A DNA stretch of 64,000 nt, from contig NMRA01000240.1 in NCBI GenBank assembly GCA_002633005.1, positions 1 through 64,000 on the forward strand, read 5' to 3'. Every line of letters begins with the position of its first letter. The stretch's first letter is position 1. Positions 46,064 to 58,040 of this stretch are shown piece by piece. Source of the stretch: Phoronis australis. Lineage: Eukaryota; Phoronida; Phoronidae. Position numbers and translations under genes: made by a program. The notes under the pieces were generated by a model that ran no database searches, was not told the origin of the DNA, and was given only the letters and a program-made list of their open reading frames with translations.

Positions 46064-48560
46064 GTTGAATATCAACAACAAAACACTGTGTTGGACTAGG
46101 ACTTCTGACGGAAGAGAAACTACTCAGAGCTTCTAAACAGCGTAGAATAAAGCAGCAAGTGAGTTTTGAAGTAGTAACGAAGACAATAATTGGGATAGGG
46201 AGCCCAAATGGAACACATAAAACTCTTTTTTATGTCAGATTTATTTAGTCACGAGTCCCCTACAGTTCAAAATTGTCCCCACAAAAAAGAGGATGCAGTT
46301 GTCCCGTTAAATTGAAAACCCGGAACGAACTCTGTAACGTAGTAAGACCGCTAATGGTTCTCTAAACATGTTAAGGGAAATTGATTTGGTTGATACTTAC
46401 ACCCTCAACAAGTTTGTTTCCCCCGTTCTTTTGATTTCTATTTCTCGAATAGCCATTCAGTTCTATTTGATCAAGAAAATGGCTAAGGCATTACACGATT
46501 TCGACGTAGTGTTTGCTATCCCTGTAAGTGATTCTGTCGATGATGTTAGGTCATTATCAATATGGCGATAGCGCACGCTTATCGAATTTCTTGAACAAAG
46601 ATAAATAAAACTGTAACACTGAATCAAAGTGTCAGAAACACTAAGTAGAAAAGAGTCACTAAAATCAAGAACGGAAGCTACGACAATACTGTTCTCGACG
46701 TTCTTGAGAAAATTATTATAGTCACATTGCGTTTCTGTTGTTCTCGCTTGGTAAACCTTCGGGAAACCTGTAACAACGTTAAAGGGTAAAACGGCTCCAG
46801 TGACCAGAAATTCAAGAGCGTAAACTGTGGCAATGCTATATGACATGAGAATGGACTACGTTTCAACATTTCTCGTTGACTTGATCAGTGCTATTGTAGA
46901 GCCAAAGTAGTCACATATCAGCTCTGTACACGGTCGTACGAGTGAAGAATCCACTCCTAGTAACCCAAGGAAACGATGGCGGCTGGTTGTTAGTTGTGAG
47001 TTGCAGCAACTTTTGTTTCACGTTTTAATCGGCTGGATGCCAACAGGTAAAAAGGTTGCTATCAAGAACTGCCTTGGCTATACTGTTTGTCTTTGGCTCT
47101 GACTGGCAGTCACAAAGCATTGTAGCCGAAGAAAGGAAGGATTCGATTTGCAACAATCACCTTTTCAAGATCAAAGCGCCATCTTCTCCAGAAATAGTCT
47201 TACGAAAGGAAATTCAACGAATACTCGTTATGTTGCGACTCTGGGTCGTTAGTTTGGCACATTAAAGTTCAAAATCTCTTGACAGGTTCACAATTTAGTG
47301 CAATAATATACAATCGGTCCAGTGTTACTCCTTCCCGTGTTCGTTATTAGAGTATTTCACAAAGGTCCGTCCCTCACATACTGAAATTCGCTACTTTAGA
47401 CTTTACAGACTCATGGTTTTAAAGTGATTCTATATGCGATGGTTGTTTTACGATTTGATATAGCCAAATCACGCGTAATATACTATTTAGTAAGCCTTCA
47501 CAAACCGCGAAAACACTCATGACATAGACGCTGTAAGTATCACACGCTGACCATAAAAAATTGCAATTTAATGAAATGGAAAGCACGAAATATCAGAAGC
47601 GATCACCACAGAATGTCAGCGGATGCACTAAATTCAATAAGCCGGTACGTTTGGGTGAATCGGCTGGAGCACCTAGTTGGTCCGAAAACCGGAAGTCGTC
47701 ATAGAGAACGAATTAGGTGTCTTAGCTCGCTTACACGGCGGAAGCAACTTAGTAAATCAAATAACTGCAAAAATGTAAGACTGTACCGAGTTGGTTCCGT
47801 AATAGGCCTTCGTGGGCAATCAAGTAGAGCCCATTGAAATACACCTCTGTAACACAATTTCGGAAACTACATTTTGAAACCAATTTTTAGTACCCAAAAC
47901 AATGCCACGCACTATGCCAAAAGTTCCCCTCGTGGTCCATATTTTTTCGAGTTACGGCATGTTTAAGGTACTCCCTATTGTCTAAAAGTAAAAAGTAGAT
48001 ATTTTCTATTTTTGCAATAGATTTTAAGAAAAATAAAACATTAAATATGGGTTTGAATGCATTTGCGTAGAGAAATGTTGCCAACGAGGTGATTTTCATA
48101 GTACTAAACTTCGTATCAAAACATCTAACCAAGTGATATCGTGTACATGTACATTTTCACGAAACTAAACAGATTATATGCATTGTAGTTTCCGTGTTAT
48201 TGTGTGTGTGAATGGAGTTATCCCTGCCTACCGCGCATGCTGCTATGAGTTCTGTGCATGCTACTTTGTTTATGAATGACCGAGTGCGCTCAGGTCGCTT
48301 AGACCGAGACCGGGTTATACGCCATGTTCAGGCAATCCTGCGAACATTTTCATACATATACTAGTCAGATGTGTTTTTGTACCGCGCGAGTCTCAAGATA
48401 TCATTAAGTTAACATTTACTGTAATTTTTCGCCTTGCTTGTAATTTGTCTTTAATGCGTTCTGCTTTGCGAGTTATGTCAGTCTGCGTGGAATGTTATTG
48501 AATATTTTGCGTGTTCCAGATCCCCGGACGGACGGACAAACATACGTGTCACATGTAATG
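46064..48560. other. Intergenic sequence, nothing recognised
   Basis: About 2.5 kb with unassigned short frames (46368-46571 +, 46463-46846 -, 47056-47265 +, 47571-47837 +). None shows a recognisable domain. Confidence 0.4.
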
Positions 48561-49145
48561 CATTGCGAAATAAAGGTCCTTCTTCTTCTTCTACTTCTTC
48601 AGCGTTCCCGGCAATGTAGCTTAGATTTTCAGTCTGGTCTTCTGGACGAAGTCTGCAGTTTGCCGCAATGATGCCGTCGGTTCCACAGTTTTACCTTGAG
48701 TTCTACCGGACTGGGCCATGTCTGTCAACACGGATTGTTCTAAAACCCCCTCGACTCCTACAACCCTCGACCTCCTCGACCCATGACCCCCAGGACTCAC
48801 GACCCAGGACTTACTGCCCGAACCCCTCGACCCACGATCCCCTCTACCCACGACTTGTGGCAAAAAATAGTGGAATTTTTATGCTTGTTACATATTTCAT
48901 AATCTTATTAAGTCGCTGAGTGACTGTTCTTGGGATAGAGAGGTCGACAAATATTGGCCTTGTAGATTTGTGCGTAAAAATAGCAAAAGAAAAGCCCATT
49001 CAAGTAAGACAATCGAGGACTTTGATGTTGAACTGTTTTCTGAGATAAAATCAGTATAATTCCCAGTTGAACGTTGGACAGTTTATCCTGATTCATGCTT
49101 CATTGTCGCCGATTGTATCTGTTTATTATAATCAGCCAGTGTCAT
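48561..49145 (+). repeat. CTT microsatellite plus GACCC-minisatellite repeat, copy 3
   Basis: A GAAATAAAGGTCC and CTT-repeat tail (48565-48600) looks like the 3' end of a retroposed element. It is followed by a copy of the 26000-26480 repeat: GGATTGTTCTAAAACCCCCT, CGACCCACGATCCCCT-type units at 48740-48855, and the same downstream tail (TTTTCTGAGATAAAATCAGT, TTCATGCTTCATTGTCGCCG). Confidence 0.7.
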
Positions 49146-49499
49146 TGTCGTGTACTTTGACGATGGCCCGCGATTAGTGTGCGCAGTTTTGCACAAGATA
49201 TTAACGAACAACCACGAATGTAAAGGCGGAAACGGAACTGATATTTTATTAACCAAACTGCCTTACAATTCCCAAAGATTACATGTTATGACAAAGAGTG
49301 GCAGCACCTATGGGGTTGTCGTTAAGGATATTTAATGTTAAGCAATAATTTTCATTGGCAATACCGAGTTTAGCTTTTTACAAAAAATACTCTATATACA
49401 TGTTTGTTCTGTACAAGTAAAAGCTAATACGCTATTTTTTACTGAGCACGCGCCTGTGACAATTAATCAACAAGTTTGCATACAATAAGTTTTCTTTTC
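49146..49499. other. Intergenic sequence, nothing recognised
   Basis: No domain-bearing frame apart from a short unassigned one at 49150-49335. Confidence 0.4.
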
Positions 49500-50338
49500 C
49501 TCAATTTCGATTCAATCAAAACCGATTTAGAATGTGACCTATGGATTTCATTGAATTAAAAATAAGCCTTACATGCAAGCCAATGACAGCAGAGAAGACG
49601 TCTGATGATAAATTCTCAGCAGCTTTCTCAAGATCAATGATTTTGCGGTTAATCTTCGTACCTGTACTGAATAATAACTTGTATGGGAAGATTCAGAGCG
49701 ATTGTTCCCACATCGAACTTCGAATAATGTCGCTTACATGTGAATGACATGCGTGAAAAGCATGGGGAAACATTCTGCTGTCAGTTTCTTCGTGGTCAGA
49801 GGCCATATCGTCAACATTACTGCGTGAGGCAACACCATTCTGGAATCCAAACAAATAGCCCTTTTGTCCAGGAGTAAAGTAAATGTGGAGTTATCGTCCA
49901 GCATTTGAAATCTCAGCCTGTTGCCACATTTTAGAGAAAAATCTAGTAAGCTTTTCTTGTCAGCATTTGAAGATAAAAACTTCTCCCATTGCGAGAGCGA
50001 CTTTTGCTGAGGGCAGTAGATTTTAATTTCATGGACATCACTGTTTGACATGTGCAACTTTCTTTCTGTGTTCATGCTGATGGGAAAAATCGATCGAAAA
50101 CAAAATAGACGGCATTGGCTTTGTAGGCATTAGTAAATCCCACAATCTGTCCAAGAACCATATCAGCTTATTCAACAAATGTGCCAGGAACATTCTGCAT
50201 AGACTATGACACTGCCATGCCATCCAAGATTAGAACAGCATCAGCTGGTGCTGATTCAACAAGACATGGGTTCGCTTGGATTCTATGACGTGAAGTAATA
50301 TGGCTTTGTTGGTCTTTGTTAATGATCCATTAACAGTG
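49500..50338 (-). pseudogene. Large uncharacterised gene family, 3' part (interrupted by copia)
   Basis: Minus-strand reading from the copia junction: GSLTKTNKAILLHVIESKRT, then with a frame change VLILDGMAV, ADMVLGQIVGFTNAYKANAV, YFVFDRFFPS, NSDVHEIKIYCPQQKSLSQW, EKFLSSNADKKSLLDF, then DSRMFPHAFHA, YKLLFSTGTKINRKIIDLEK and SDVFSAVIGLH. From memory these are landmarks of a big unnamed protein family in cnidarian, mollusc and other invertebrate genomes (LILDGMA...VFDRY...W..FL...K..L..FL...EEADTR...GTK...). The spaced acidic motifs recall PIN/FEN-like nucleases, which is only my inference. Stops and frameshifts show that this copy is dead. Confidence 0.55.
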
Positions 50339-50547
50339 TGTTGAAATTTGTGACCGAGAAATCCACTTTCTTTGACGAAAGTTTATTGAGCAAAACAAAA
50401 ACAAAACATCATAACAAAGATGGCTGGCAGACGCTTGAAACGCTAGTGAAAAGCCTTGTGGGTACATCTTAAAAATAGCACAACCATGGGAGATAACTTC
50501 TTAGCTTAAACACAAAGCTATGCAACTATGATGCAAATATTTCAACA
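50339..50547 (-). repeat. Copia 3' LTR
   Basis: 209 bp, starting TGTTGAAATTTG and ending AAATATTTCAACA, so the ends are inverted repeats. It matches 54534-54749 almost throughout. Confidence 0.85.
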
Positions 50548-50556
50548 CTCCCACTT
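50548..50556 (-). other. Copia polypurine tract
   Basis: On the minus strand AAGTGGGAG abuts the 3' LTR directly. This is the position and base content expected of the plus-strand primer. Confidence 0.7.
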
Positions 50557-50609
50557 AGCTGCAGTGTTAAATTTAACCTATACAACTCATACAAACAGTT
50601 AACTTGCAT

Positions 50610-51431
50610 TTAACTAACACCTAACTTGTTACGCAGTGATTCAAGACGATCTCGAGGCAAAGGTTTTGTTAGTGAATCAGCTAACATAAGTTTGGTAGAA
50701 CAATAAGCAGTTTTGATATGCTCTTTTCCTATTTCCTCGCGGATGTAATGAAAACTTAAATCCATATGTTTACTTCGCTTAGATGTTCCAGTATTGTTTG
50801 CAATACAAATAGCAGCTTGATTGTCCATATACAGAGTAAGACATTTGGGACCTTGTTGTGTTAAGTCTAGAAATAACTGACGTAACCATGCTGCATCACG
50901 AGCAGCTTCATAAGCAGCAATATATTCTGCTTCAGCAGTAGACAAAGCAATAACACTCTGACGCTTGCTCTGCCAAGAGATAGGGCCATTTGCATACATG
51001 AATACTACACCTGATGTGGAGTGCCGTGTTTCATCATCGGCCCAACTCGAATCTGAATAGCCAACAGGAGACGTTTTTGAATAAACTATGCCATAATCTA
51101 AAGTACCTTTCAAGTACCGCAGTATGCGTTTAGACGCACTAAGATGAGTTTGCATGGGTGTAGAGCTAAATCGACTAAGAACCCCCACCGCATAAGCTAT
51201 GTCAGGTCGTGTAGCAGTAGACAAATACAATAGACTACCTACAATTGACTGATACAAAGTCTTGTCAACAGATTTACTGCTATTATCTTTAACAAGTTTA
51301 ACATCTGTAGCCATTGGTGTACTCACGGGATTACAATCACTCATGTTATACTTCTTAAGTATCTGTTCAACATAGTGCATTTGACTAAGTTTCATTGACT
51401 CTTCAGTGAATGATAAACTGATTCCTAGACA
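50610..51431 (-). pseudogene. Copia pol: RT C-terminus and RNase H
   Basis: The open frame 51395-50610 continues in phase after a TAA at 51434-51432. It carries the RT connection with KYNMSDCNPVSTPMATD, YQSIVGSLLYLSTATRPDIA, and a copia RNase H: YSDSSWADDETRHSTSG, ALSTAEAEYIAAYEAARDA, YMDNQAAICIA and the final KHMDLSFHYIRE. The Asp-Glu-Asp set of RNase H is intact. The segment is disabled only by lying behind the upstream stop. Confidence 0.85.
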
Positions 51432-52199
51432 TTAATGTAACTGACCTAAGTCTTTCATCTTAAACCTAGAACTCAAAGCAGTCTTGATTTCACTCATTGA
51501 CACTTCATTGTCACTAAGGATAACACTGTCATCTACATAGACAGCAAGTATGGTTTTGATACCATTAACTTCTCTAATATATATGCACTGATCAGCATTT
51601 GACTGTGTAAATTCTAATGACTTCAAGTGTTCATCTAACACCTGATTCCAGCATCTAAGAGACTGTTTGAGACCATACAATGAACGGTTAAGTTTGCAAA
51701 CCAGATTCTCTTCACCTGTAGACACAAATTCCTCTGGTTGAGTCATATAGATTTCTTCATCTAATTTACCATTTAAAAATGCAGTAACTACATCCATTTG
51801 ATGTATCAACATATTTTGACTGAACCCATAAGCAAGTAGTGCACGAAGTGACGACTTATGAACCACTGGTGCGAATGTTTCATCATAATCAATACCATGC
51901 TCTTCCGTGAAACTGCGAGCAACCAACCTAGCTTTAAACCTATCAATTGACCCATCCGACTTGGTTTTTACTTTGAAGACCCATTTGCAACTAATTGCCT
52001 TACGACTAGGGGGTAGTGGGACTAGTTCCCAAGTTTCATTTTCCATAAGGGATTCGTACTCCTCATTTGCAGCAACTTGCCATTGTAAACTTTGAGGACT
52101 CTTCAATGCTTCTTTAAAGGTTAAAGGCTCAACTAACTCAGTTATGTGTAAAGCATGATGCTCAGCAACTGTACTATATTCATCATAACCATACCTCAC
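51432..52199 (-). pseudogene. Copia pol: reverse transcriptase
   Basis: An open frame of about 255 codons with the full RT palm: ALKSPQSLQWQVAANEEYES, WVFKVKTKSDGSIDRFKARL, YDETFAPVVHKSSLRALLA, HQMDVVTAFLNGKLDEEIY, YGLKQSLRCWNQVLDEHL and the catalytic YVDDSVILSD. It is joined to the integrase frame by a frameshift between about 52200 and 52260 and ends at an in-frame TAA (51434-51432) inside the conserved LGQLH motif. Confidence 0.9.
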
Positions 52200-53923
52200 A
52201 GGTGGCTTATGTAATCGGACAGGACGTTTAGAGTCACTTCTTTATCACAATCAACAGCAGGAGTCACTTCTTCAGAAGATAATTCTACAGTAAGTTTATC
52301 CTGTGTGTCTAAGACATCTTTCTCAACAGGCACTGACAGACCTAACTTACTTTCATCAAAAAGTACATCACGGCGTACAACTTTTTTCCTAGTCTCTGGA
52401 TCATAAAGACGATAACCTTTTGACTGAATGCTATACCCTACAAATACCATAGACTCGGCTTTTGCATCTAACTTCCGACGCAGTTCATCTGGAACATGTG
52501 CATAAGCTAACGAACCAAATACACGCAGATTACTTACGTCAGGTTTCTTACCAAACCACATTTCATAGGGAGTCACAGACAATTGTTTAGTAGACAACCG
52601 ATTTCGAACATACAGGCTGTATACTGATGTGGCTATTGCTTCAGCCCAGAAAACCTTGAAAAACCCAGAATCGAAAATCATAGCTCTACCAGATTCACAC
52701 ACTGTTCTATTATATCTCTCAGCTACACCATTTTGTTGAGGTGAATACCTAACTGTTAGTTGGTGAGATATACCACACGATTTCAAGAAATCAATGAATT
52801 CATTTGATACATATTCTCCTCCCCCATCACTGCGTAACGTGCCTATCTTACACCCCATTTGACTTTCTACCTTAGCTTTGTATTCTTTGAACACTGAGAA
52901 TACATCACTTTTGTTAGATACAAAATACACAGAAGCATATCTTGTAAAATCATCAATGAATGTTACAAAATATCTACTACCACCTAGAGAGGTAGTTTGC
53001 ATTGGTCCGCAGACATCTGTATGTATCAATTCCAAAGGACGTTGTTTCTTGATGACACTAGATTTAAATGGTTTTCGGGCCATTTTATCCTTTATACAGG
53101 GGTCACACAGACCAACGCTTACATCAGATAGGTTAGCACCTGTTACTAAAGACTCAGCACACTTGATTGTTGCCTGACTGGCATGAGCTAAACGTTTATG
53201 CCAAACATCACAAGAAGCTATACAAGCTTTATGACCATTTGAGGCAATGTCTAGGTAGTACAACTTGTTCACAAGAGTACCCGTTGCCTGAACCTTACCA
53301 TCTTTGTCCTTTACCCAACATCTACTATGCCCAAATTGTACAATCTTGCCGTGACTGGTAACTGATTTAACAGAGAACAAATTTTGTTTCAGTTCTGAAA
53401 CATACATGACATCATGAAGTGTTACAGTTTTAGGACTTTTATTCAGCCACACAGTAACATCAATGTTTCCTTTCCCGAGCGCATCAGCCGTTTGACCATC
53501 CGCAATAGATACCTTTTCGACAGGCATCAAATCTGTGTATGTTTTGAAAACCGACCGACTCGGACACATATGGCTTGTTGCACCGGAGTCCATGAGCCAC
53601 GATGACTCAGCACTAGCATTTACAACCGTACCAACAATTTCTCTCACTGGGAACGCAATTTCCTCGGAATCGCTTTTACGACTGTTGTCTTCTACTTGTT
53701 TTTCTTCAGTGGCACACTTTGCTCTGTGTTGATGACCTCCTCGACCACGACCACGACCGAAACGACCTCGACCGGAACCGCGACTATTTCCGCTATCAGC
53801 TCCTCTCTTGGGACAGGAATTTCGATAGTGATCTGAATCACCACAGATGAAGCAACATCCAGCTGACTTATGTCTGTTCTCAGCTGATAAAGCTGAGTAA
53901 GACTTAGTAGATGATTTGTCACT
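52200..53923 (-). pseudogene. Copia pol: zinc knuckle, protease and integrase
   Basis: This frame runs open from just after the TAG at 53926-53924 down to the stop at 52198-52196, which lies past a frameshift. In order it has a CCHC knuckle (CFICGDSDHYRNSC, about 53856-53814), an Arg/Gly-rich stretch, a protease with DSGATSHMC (about 53593-53567), an integrase HHCC finger (VWHKRLAHASQ then CDPCIKDK) and a DDE core. The core shows ELIHTDVCGPM, FIDDFTRYASVYF and SPQQNGVAERYNRTVCE, so all catalytic acids are present. The first Met in the frame is 53647, but the natural product is a gag-pol fusion. Confidence 0.9.
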
Positions 53924-54505
53924 CTACTTTGAGGTACGCTTTTGTTCTTCATTCAAAAGTGCGTTTGATACGAATTCCATTGTAATATTCTCCCCATGGG
54001 CTTCGAGGGCAGTGACAAGAGTAGTATAACTTTCTGGAAGACTTCCTAACAAAGTTACATGTACAACTTGGTCTTCTTCACTAACTGGAGCCTTGATAGC
54101 TGCCAGTTTATTTGTGAGTTCTTTCATGTACTTCAGATGTTTTTCAATTGAATCATTCTCCTTCATAACCGTTCTGAAGTATTGCTTCTTTAGATAAAGC
54201 CTGTTTGCAAGTGTGTCCCGTTCGAAATGCGTCTGTAACTTACTCCATGCTTCGATAGCTGTGTTACATTCAGTTATTAAATATATAAGATCATCGGACA
54301 CTGATAAAACAATGTAGCTCAACGCTTTCCTGCTTCTTGTTGTGAAGTCCTTCTTTTCTTTCCCCGAAGCACTGTCCGCCGGTGGATTTTCTGTGCCATC
54401 AATGAATCCAAACAAATCTCGCGCACACAAGTAATGCTTAATTTTAAACTTCCAAGATGAATAGTTTTCCGTATTTAATTTTGTTACCTCCCACTTGTCT
54501 CCCAT
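53924..54505 (-). pseudogene. Copia gag, ended by premature TAG
   Basis: 193 codons from Met 54505: WEVTKLNTENYSSWKFKIKH, AIEAWSKLQTHFERDT and KYMKELTNKLAAIKAPVSEE. These are the landmarks of copia-type gag (a W..F motif in the first helix and an L..L..F.....N central helix). The frame stops at TAG 53926-53924, only about 20 codons before the zinc knuckle, which continues in the same frame. The TAG therefore separates capsid from nucleocapsid. It is most simply a mutation, though a readthrough stop is possible. Confidence 0.85.
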
Positions 54506-54519
54506 AGCTTAGATGCGAC

Positions 54520-54533
54520 CTGGGCCCATAACC
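54520..54533 (-). promoter_or_regulatory. Copia primer-binding site for the initiator tRNA-Met anticodon arm
   Basis: Directly next to the 5' LTR, the minus strand reads GGTTATGGGCCCAG. This is complementary to the anticodon stem-loop of eukaryotic initiator tRNA-Met (CTGGGCCCATAACC, with the CAT anticodon), not to a tRNA 3' end. Drosophila copia is known to prime from a half-molecule of that tRNA, so the same mechanism is expected here. Confidence 0.8.
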
Positions 54534-54749
54534 TGTTGAAATTTGTTACCGAGAAATCCACTTTCTTTGACGAAAGTTTATTGAGCAAAACAAAAACAAA
54601 ACATCATAACAAAGATGGCTGGCAGACGCTTGAAACGCTAGTGAACAGCATTGTGGGTACAACTTAAAAATAGCACAACCATGGGAGATAACTTCACATG
54701 GGAGATAACTTCTTAGTTTAAACACAACTATGATGGAAATATTTCAACA
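54534..54749 (-). repeat. Copia 5' LTR
   Basis: 216 bp with the same TGTTGAAAT...ATTTCAACA ends as the other LTR. It holds an extra tandem copy of CATGGGAGATAACTTC near 54680-54715 and lacks a short stretch near 54725 compared with its partner. Confidence 0.85.
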
Positions 54750-57580
54750 CAGTTGACAGCGGATATGTTATTGGTCCACGACAGTAGCACAACACTTCGT
54801 TCATTTTTACATCCCAAGACTGGCGAAGAACCAGCATCCTGGTAAACAGGCTTCGATCCTTTTCTTTTGCTCCTGCATTTGTCGCTTTCCGGATACCACC
54901 AAGTATTCGAGAAAACATCTTTGGTCTTTGTGATCAATCTTTCATTGATGCACCCTTAAAGTTACATTTCACCAATCTCATGTGCTAAGAGGAGATCTTT
55001 TTTGAGTTGCTTTTCAGAAACAGCACCAGAACTAAGGAATGCCTGGGTACCACAGTACTCCGATTGGTTTACCGTTTCCATGACTGATTGTACAATGTTT
55101 TCTTCATGTTTAATTGTAGTGTAGGATTTGCATCTTTAGGAGTCCCAAATTCAACACCCTGGTCAGCAAACTGATTGTACTATTGGAATATAGCAGCTCG
55201 GTCAGGCTGAGCAAGTATCCAGCTTTGAACAGTTCCGCTATTGAGTGTAAAACCAGTCCAACGACCTTTCGTTTTCGACTCTCTGTTTACAGTTTGTTCT
55301 ATCGCCTGGTCGTAAGCTATTGCAAGAAACAGTTACCGGCTTGTCTCTGCACCATCCATTTTTCATTAATCATCTCGTATTCCGCATCAAGCTGACTGAG
55401 TGCTGGTCAGGTTCATTATCTCAAGCCAGTAAGCTCGTAAATATCTCGCATAATTGACTCGGTCGTATCCAAAAACACGGCATCATTAACCGAATACAGG
55501 ATAAATAAAGGTCCAGTCGGATTCACGTGTGACCCGTATGCAGGTGAGCAGCGTTTACACCACGGTGATATAAGACGACCAGAAAACAAACGTCGGGTTT
55601 GCTTCCGATTGTTCTTGAATGAAGGTATTGTGCTTATCAATGAACATTCGGAATGGCTGACATTAACTCACATGCTTGTTGAATCCTTGCTGCATTTTGT
55701 CCACTTCACAAAGGAACACCGAGTTCACTTCAGCAATGGTGATGGTTTTAAGAAAACCCCGAAGCCGTAATTGTTGGAGGGCCTTGTATGAGCATAAATG
55801 TTTCGATTATACTGATGGCCGTTCATGACAACATTGATGGACCCTTGTGCGATTACTTGAGACTCTACGGGTACATCATGAAAACCAACATATCTGAATC
55901 TCTTGGCCAGAACAACCAAAAATGTTATACATGTGTGAAACTTGCCAAGCTGAACTGTCAAACGCTACGTGAGAAGTTTATCTTTCCAACGGATTTGTTG
56001 AGCCTTGGCACAACACCAAGGTGATATATGGAAGTTACAGGCAGTCAGCCATGTCCCCACTTTTCTGGAGGATGGCATTCAATGTACGGGGATCTGTGGG
56101 TGAGGCTTCACTAACAGGCAATTAATGGATGGCAGATTTCTCAACAGTTTGATTTCCCAATAGAAGACAATTTACGCAGGATAATCTCCTGGTACCGCTT
56201 AACAAAACGAAGCATGATAGAGACAAATGCAGATCAAAAGCTGGAGAAACTATGATGGGTGGGCGCAGGTTGTTACAGACCGGTGCTAATGGCTTTCGGT
56301 GCGACGACTGACTGAAGACTGTTTCGAGTTAATCCTTTATTAATCCCGACTGTACGTTCACAAGCCTACTCAAACAAAACGTCCGACGTAATGTATGTTC
56401 TACGCTCCAGCCTGTGCTGCAAAGCCTTCAGTTATGATGAACTTCTGAGACACATTCAGCAACCGTTACACTCGTCGATTCAATAACCTGCTGTCTCTAT
56501 AGCTGGCTCTGTATTGACTATAGCTGTAACTGCTGATTCTCTTCACTGCAACTCAACTTTAATCTCCTGATTAACTTTCTTGAATTCACCGATTAACTGA
56601 CCAACACGAACCCGTGTTAGTGTATTTATAGCTTAATGTATTGCTCTGAAACTTTTCATCAATTCAAGCAGATTCTAGAACTTTCCTGAATCTACCCAAC
56701 CATTCTACAAACATGTACTAGTCTCTAGAATATTCTAGACTGCATTAATCACTGTCATGCTAGAGTCTTCTAGAAAGTTCCACACTATTCTATAGTAAAC
56801 AAATTACATCATAACTGTACTCAGGGGTCATGCCAGTCAAACATAACAACAAAACAAAACAATACAACTAAAAGATTGTCAGTCTACATTCTGACACTTT
56901 TCTCTGTGGAATATATGTGGGTTTGAATCATGATGCCATTGGTCTGGTGGATTGTACTTCTCCCTGATCGTGTTTCTTCACCGAAGTCGATATTGTCCCA
57001 CAACATAACAGTGAAATCTATCTTTGCAAATCCATTAGGAACACAGTTTTGATTATGGACCTGTAACATAGCCAATCTTGTCTCATGATTGTAGATGGTG
57101 ACACGCAATGGACAAGACAATGTGGCAATACCAGAAGCTTGGTGGAACCAGTTAAATGGCGAGCAGTTAGACCGACAGCTAAAAACGTCAGTATGTGCTG
57201 CTTCCCTTTAGAAGCAAATTAAAGATCTTGGCTTAGAGAAAGCAACTTTGCTTTTTCGTATGGTGAAACGTCCACTCTGCTGCGTAAATTTTGACAGTCT
57301 GATGCACCAGGACGCCAAGCAAGAAAATTGAAGAGCGCAAGGGAACACTTTTCTGGCAGGAATCAATAGTGAAAGGAGATGATGGTTGAGGCTTTTTTCA
57401 ACAAACTGAGGGGCTTCTCTTATGGATTTCTTTGAAATCTAAGCCATCTGTTCATTATTAATGTCAGGATACCTCTCTTCACTTGAACTTTGCTGATATT
57501 CATCCCCTGTGGTGACTGCATCACTTTCGCTCTCATACCAGGTGGAAACGTTAAAAGCAGCAATGAACAGCCTCCCTCTG
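54750..57580 (-). pseudogene. Large uncharacterised gene family, 5' and middle part
   Basis: Reading down the minus strand across many frames: NVSTWYESESDAVTTGDEYQ (57560), NFLAWRPGAS and KAKLLSLSQDL (57340-57250), VGLTARHLTGSTKLL (57200), then frame 57120-56884 with VPNGFAKIDFTVMLWDNIDF and STIHQTNGIMIQ. Then come FRYVGFHDVPVESQVIAQGS and YNRNIYAHTRP (55900-55780), VNYARYLRAYWLEIMNL (55470-55410), AYDQAIEQTVNRESKTKGRW (55320-55260) and LFTRMLVLRQSWDVKMNEVL (54860-54800), ending at CYCRGPITYPLSTV at the copia junction. The order agrees with the unnamed family described for 49500-50338, and the text continues across the insertion. Dense stops and frameshifts make it a pseudogene. Confidence 0.55.
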
Positions 57581-57830
57581 GTTTAGTAGTGGGGAGACTG
57601 AAAGACTAGTAGCCGAAAAAATTTTGAAGCCTACTCTTGAGTTGATAAGTTCAAAAAATATAAGAAGAAATTATGTAAATCACTAACTTTATGATGAACA
57701 CAACATCCCAGTACAATCATTGCCATCTTTACGAGCTTTAGGAAGGCCAAGCTGGCCCGCAACCAGCCTTTTAAGGAGAAATGAATTTCACACTGACTTG
57801 GTTTGTATTTGTACGTTTTTCTTTCTACAG

Positions 57831-58006
57831 GTACCTTGTTGGCGTGGAAATCTCGCTGGCCCCAAGGGGTTTGAACTACCATGAGGGGAGCGTTTACTGT
57901 GCTATTTTGGCGCAAAGGAGAGTTCGTGAGAACATCATGGTTGTAGGCATGTCAAGCATTGAACCTAGCACGTATTTTCCCATTCATGGCAAATACAATG
58001 GCTAAA
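57831..58006 (+). CDS. Exon-like segment of unknown identity (possible terminal exon)
   Basis: After an acceptor-like TTTTTCTTTCTACAG the frame reads YLVGVEISLAPRGLNYHEGS, then CAILAQRRVRENIMVVGMSS and FPIHGKYNG, and stops at TAA 58003-58005. The composition is protein-like and unlike the AT-rich surroundings, and it is on the strand opposite the neighbouring pseudogene. No family is recognised and no poly(A) signal lies close behind it. It could be a relic of a mobile-element protein. Confidence 0.35.
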
Positions 58007-58040
58007 TGAGGACAAATTGTCATTTAGCATTTGCTTTCAG

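Larger units (their letters stand above)
50339..54749 (-). mobile_element. Ty1/copia LTR retrotransposon, nearly complete, disabled
   Basis: A 4.4-kb element in minus orientation with both LTRs, a primer-binding site, a polypurine tract, and gag-protease-integrase-RT-RNase H in the copia order (integrase before RT). LTR ends are TGTTGAAAT...ATTTCAACA. Flanking 5-mers CAGTG (50334-50338) and CAGTT (54750-54754) differ at one base and fit a 5-bp target duplication. The LTRs differ by several substitutions and an internal 18-bp duplication, so the insertion is not very recent. Confidence 0.9.

Noticed and set aside
50334-54754. Perfect target-site duplication for copia
   Set aside because: The flanking 5-mers CAGTG and CAGTT differ at one base, so it is reported only as a near match.
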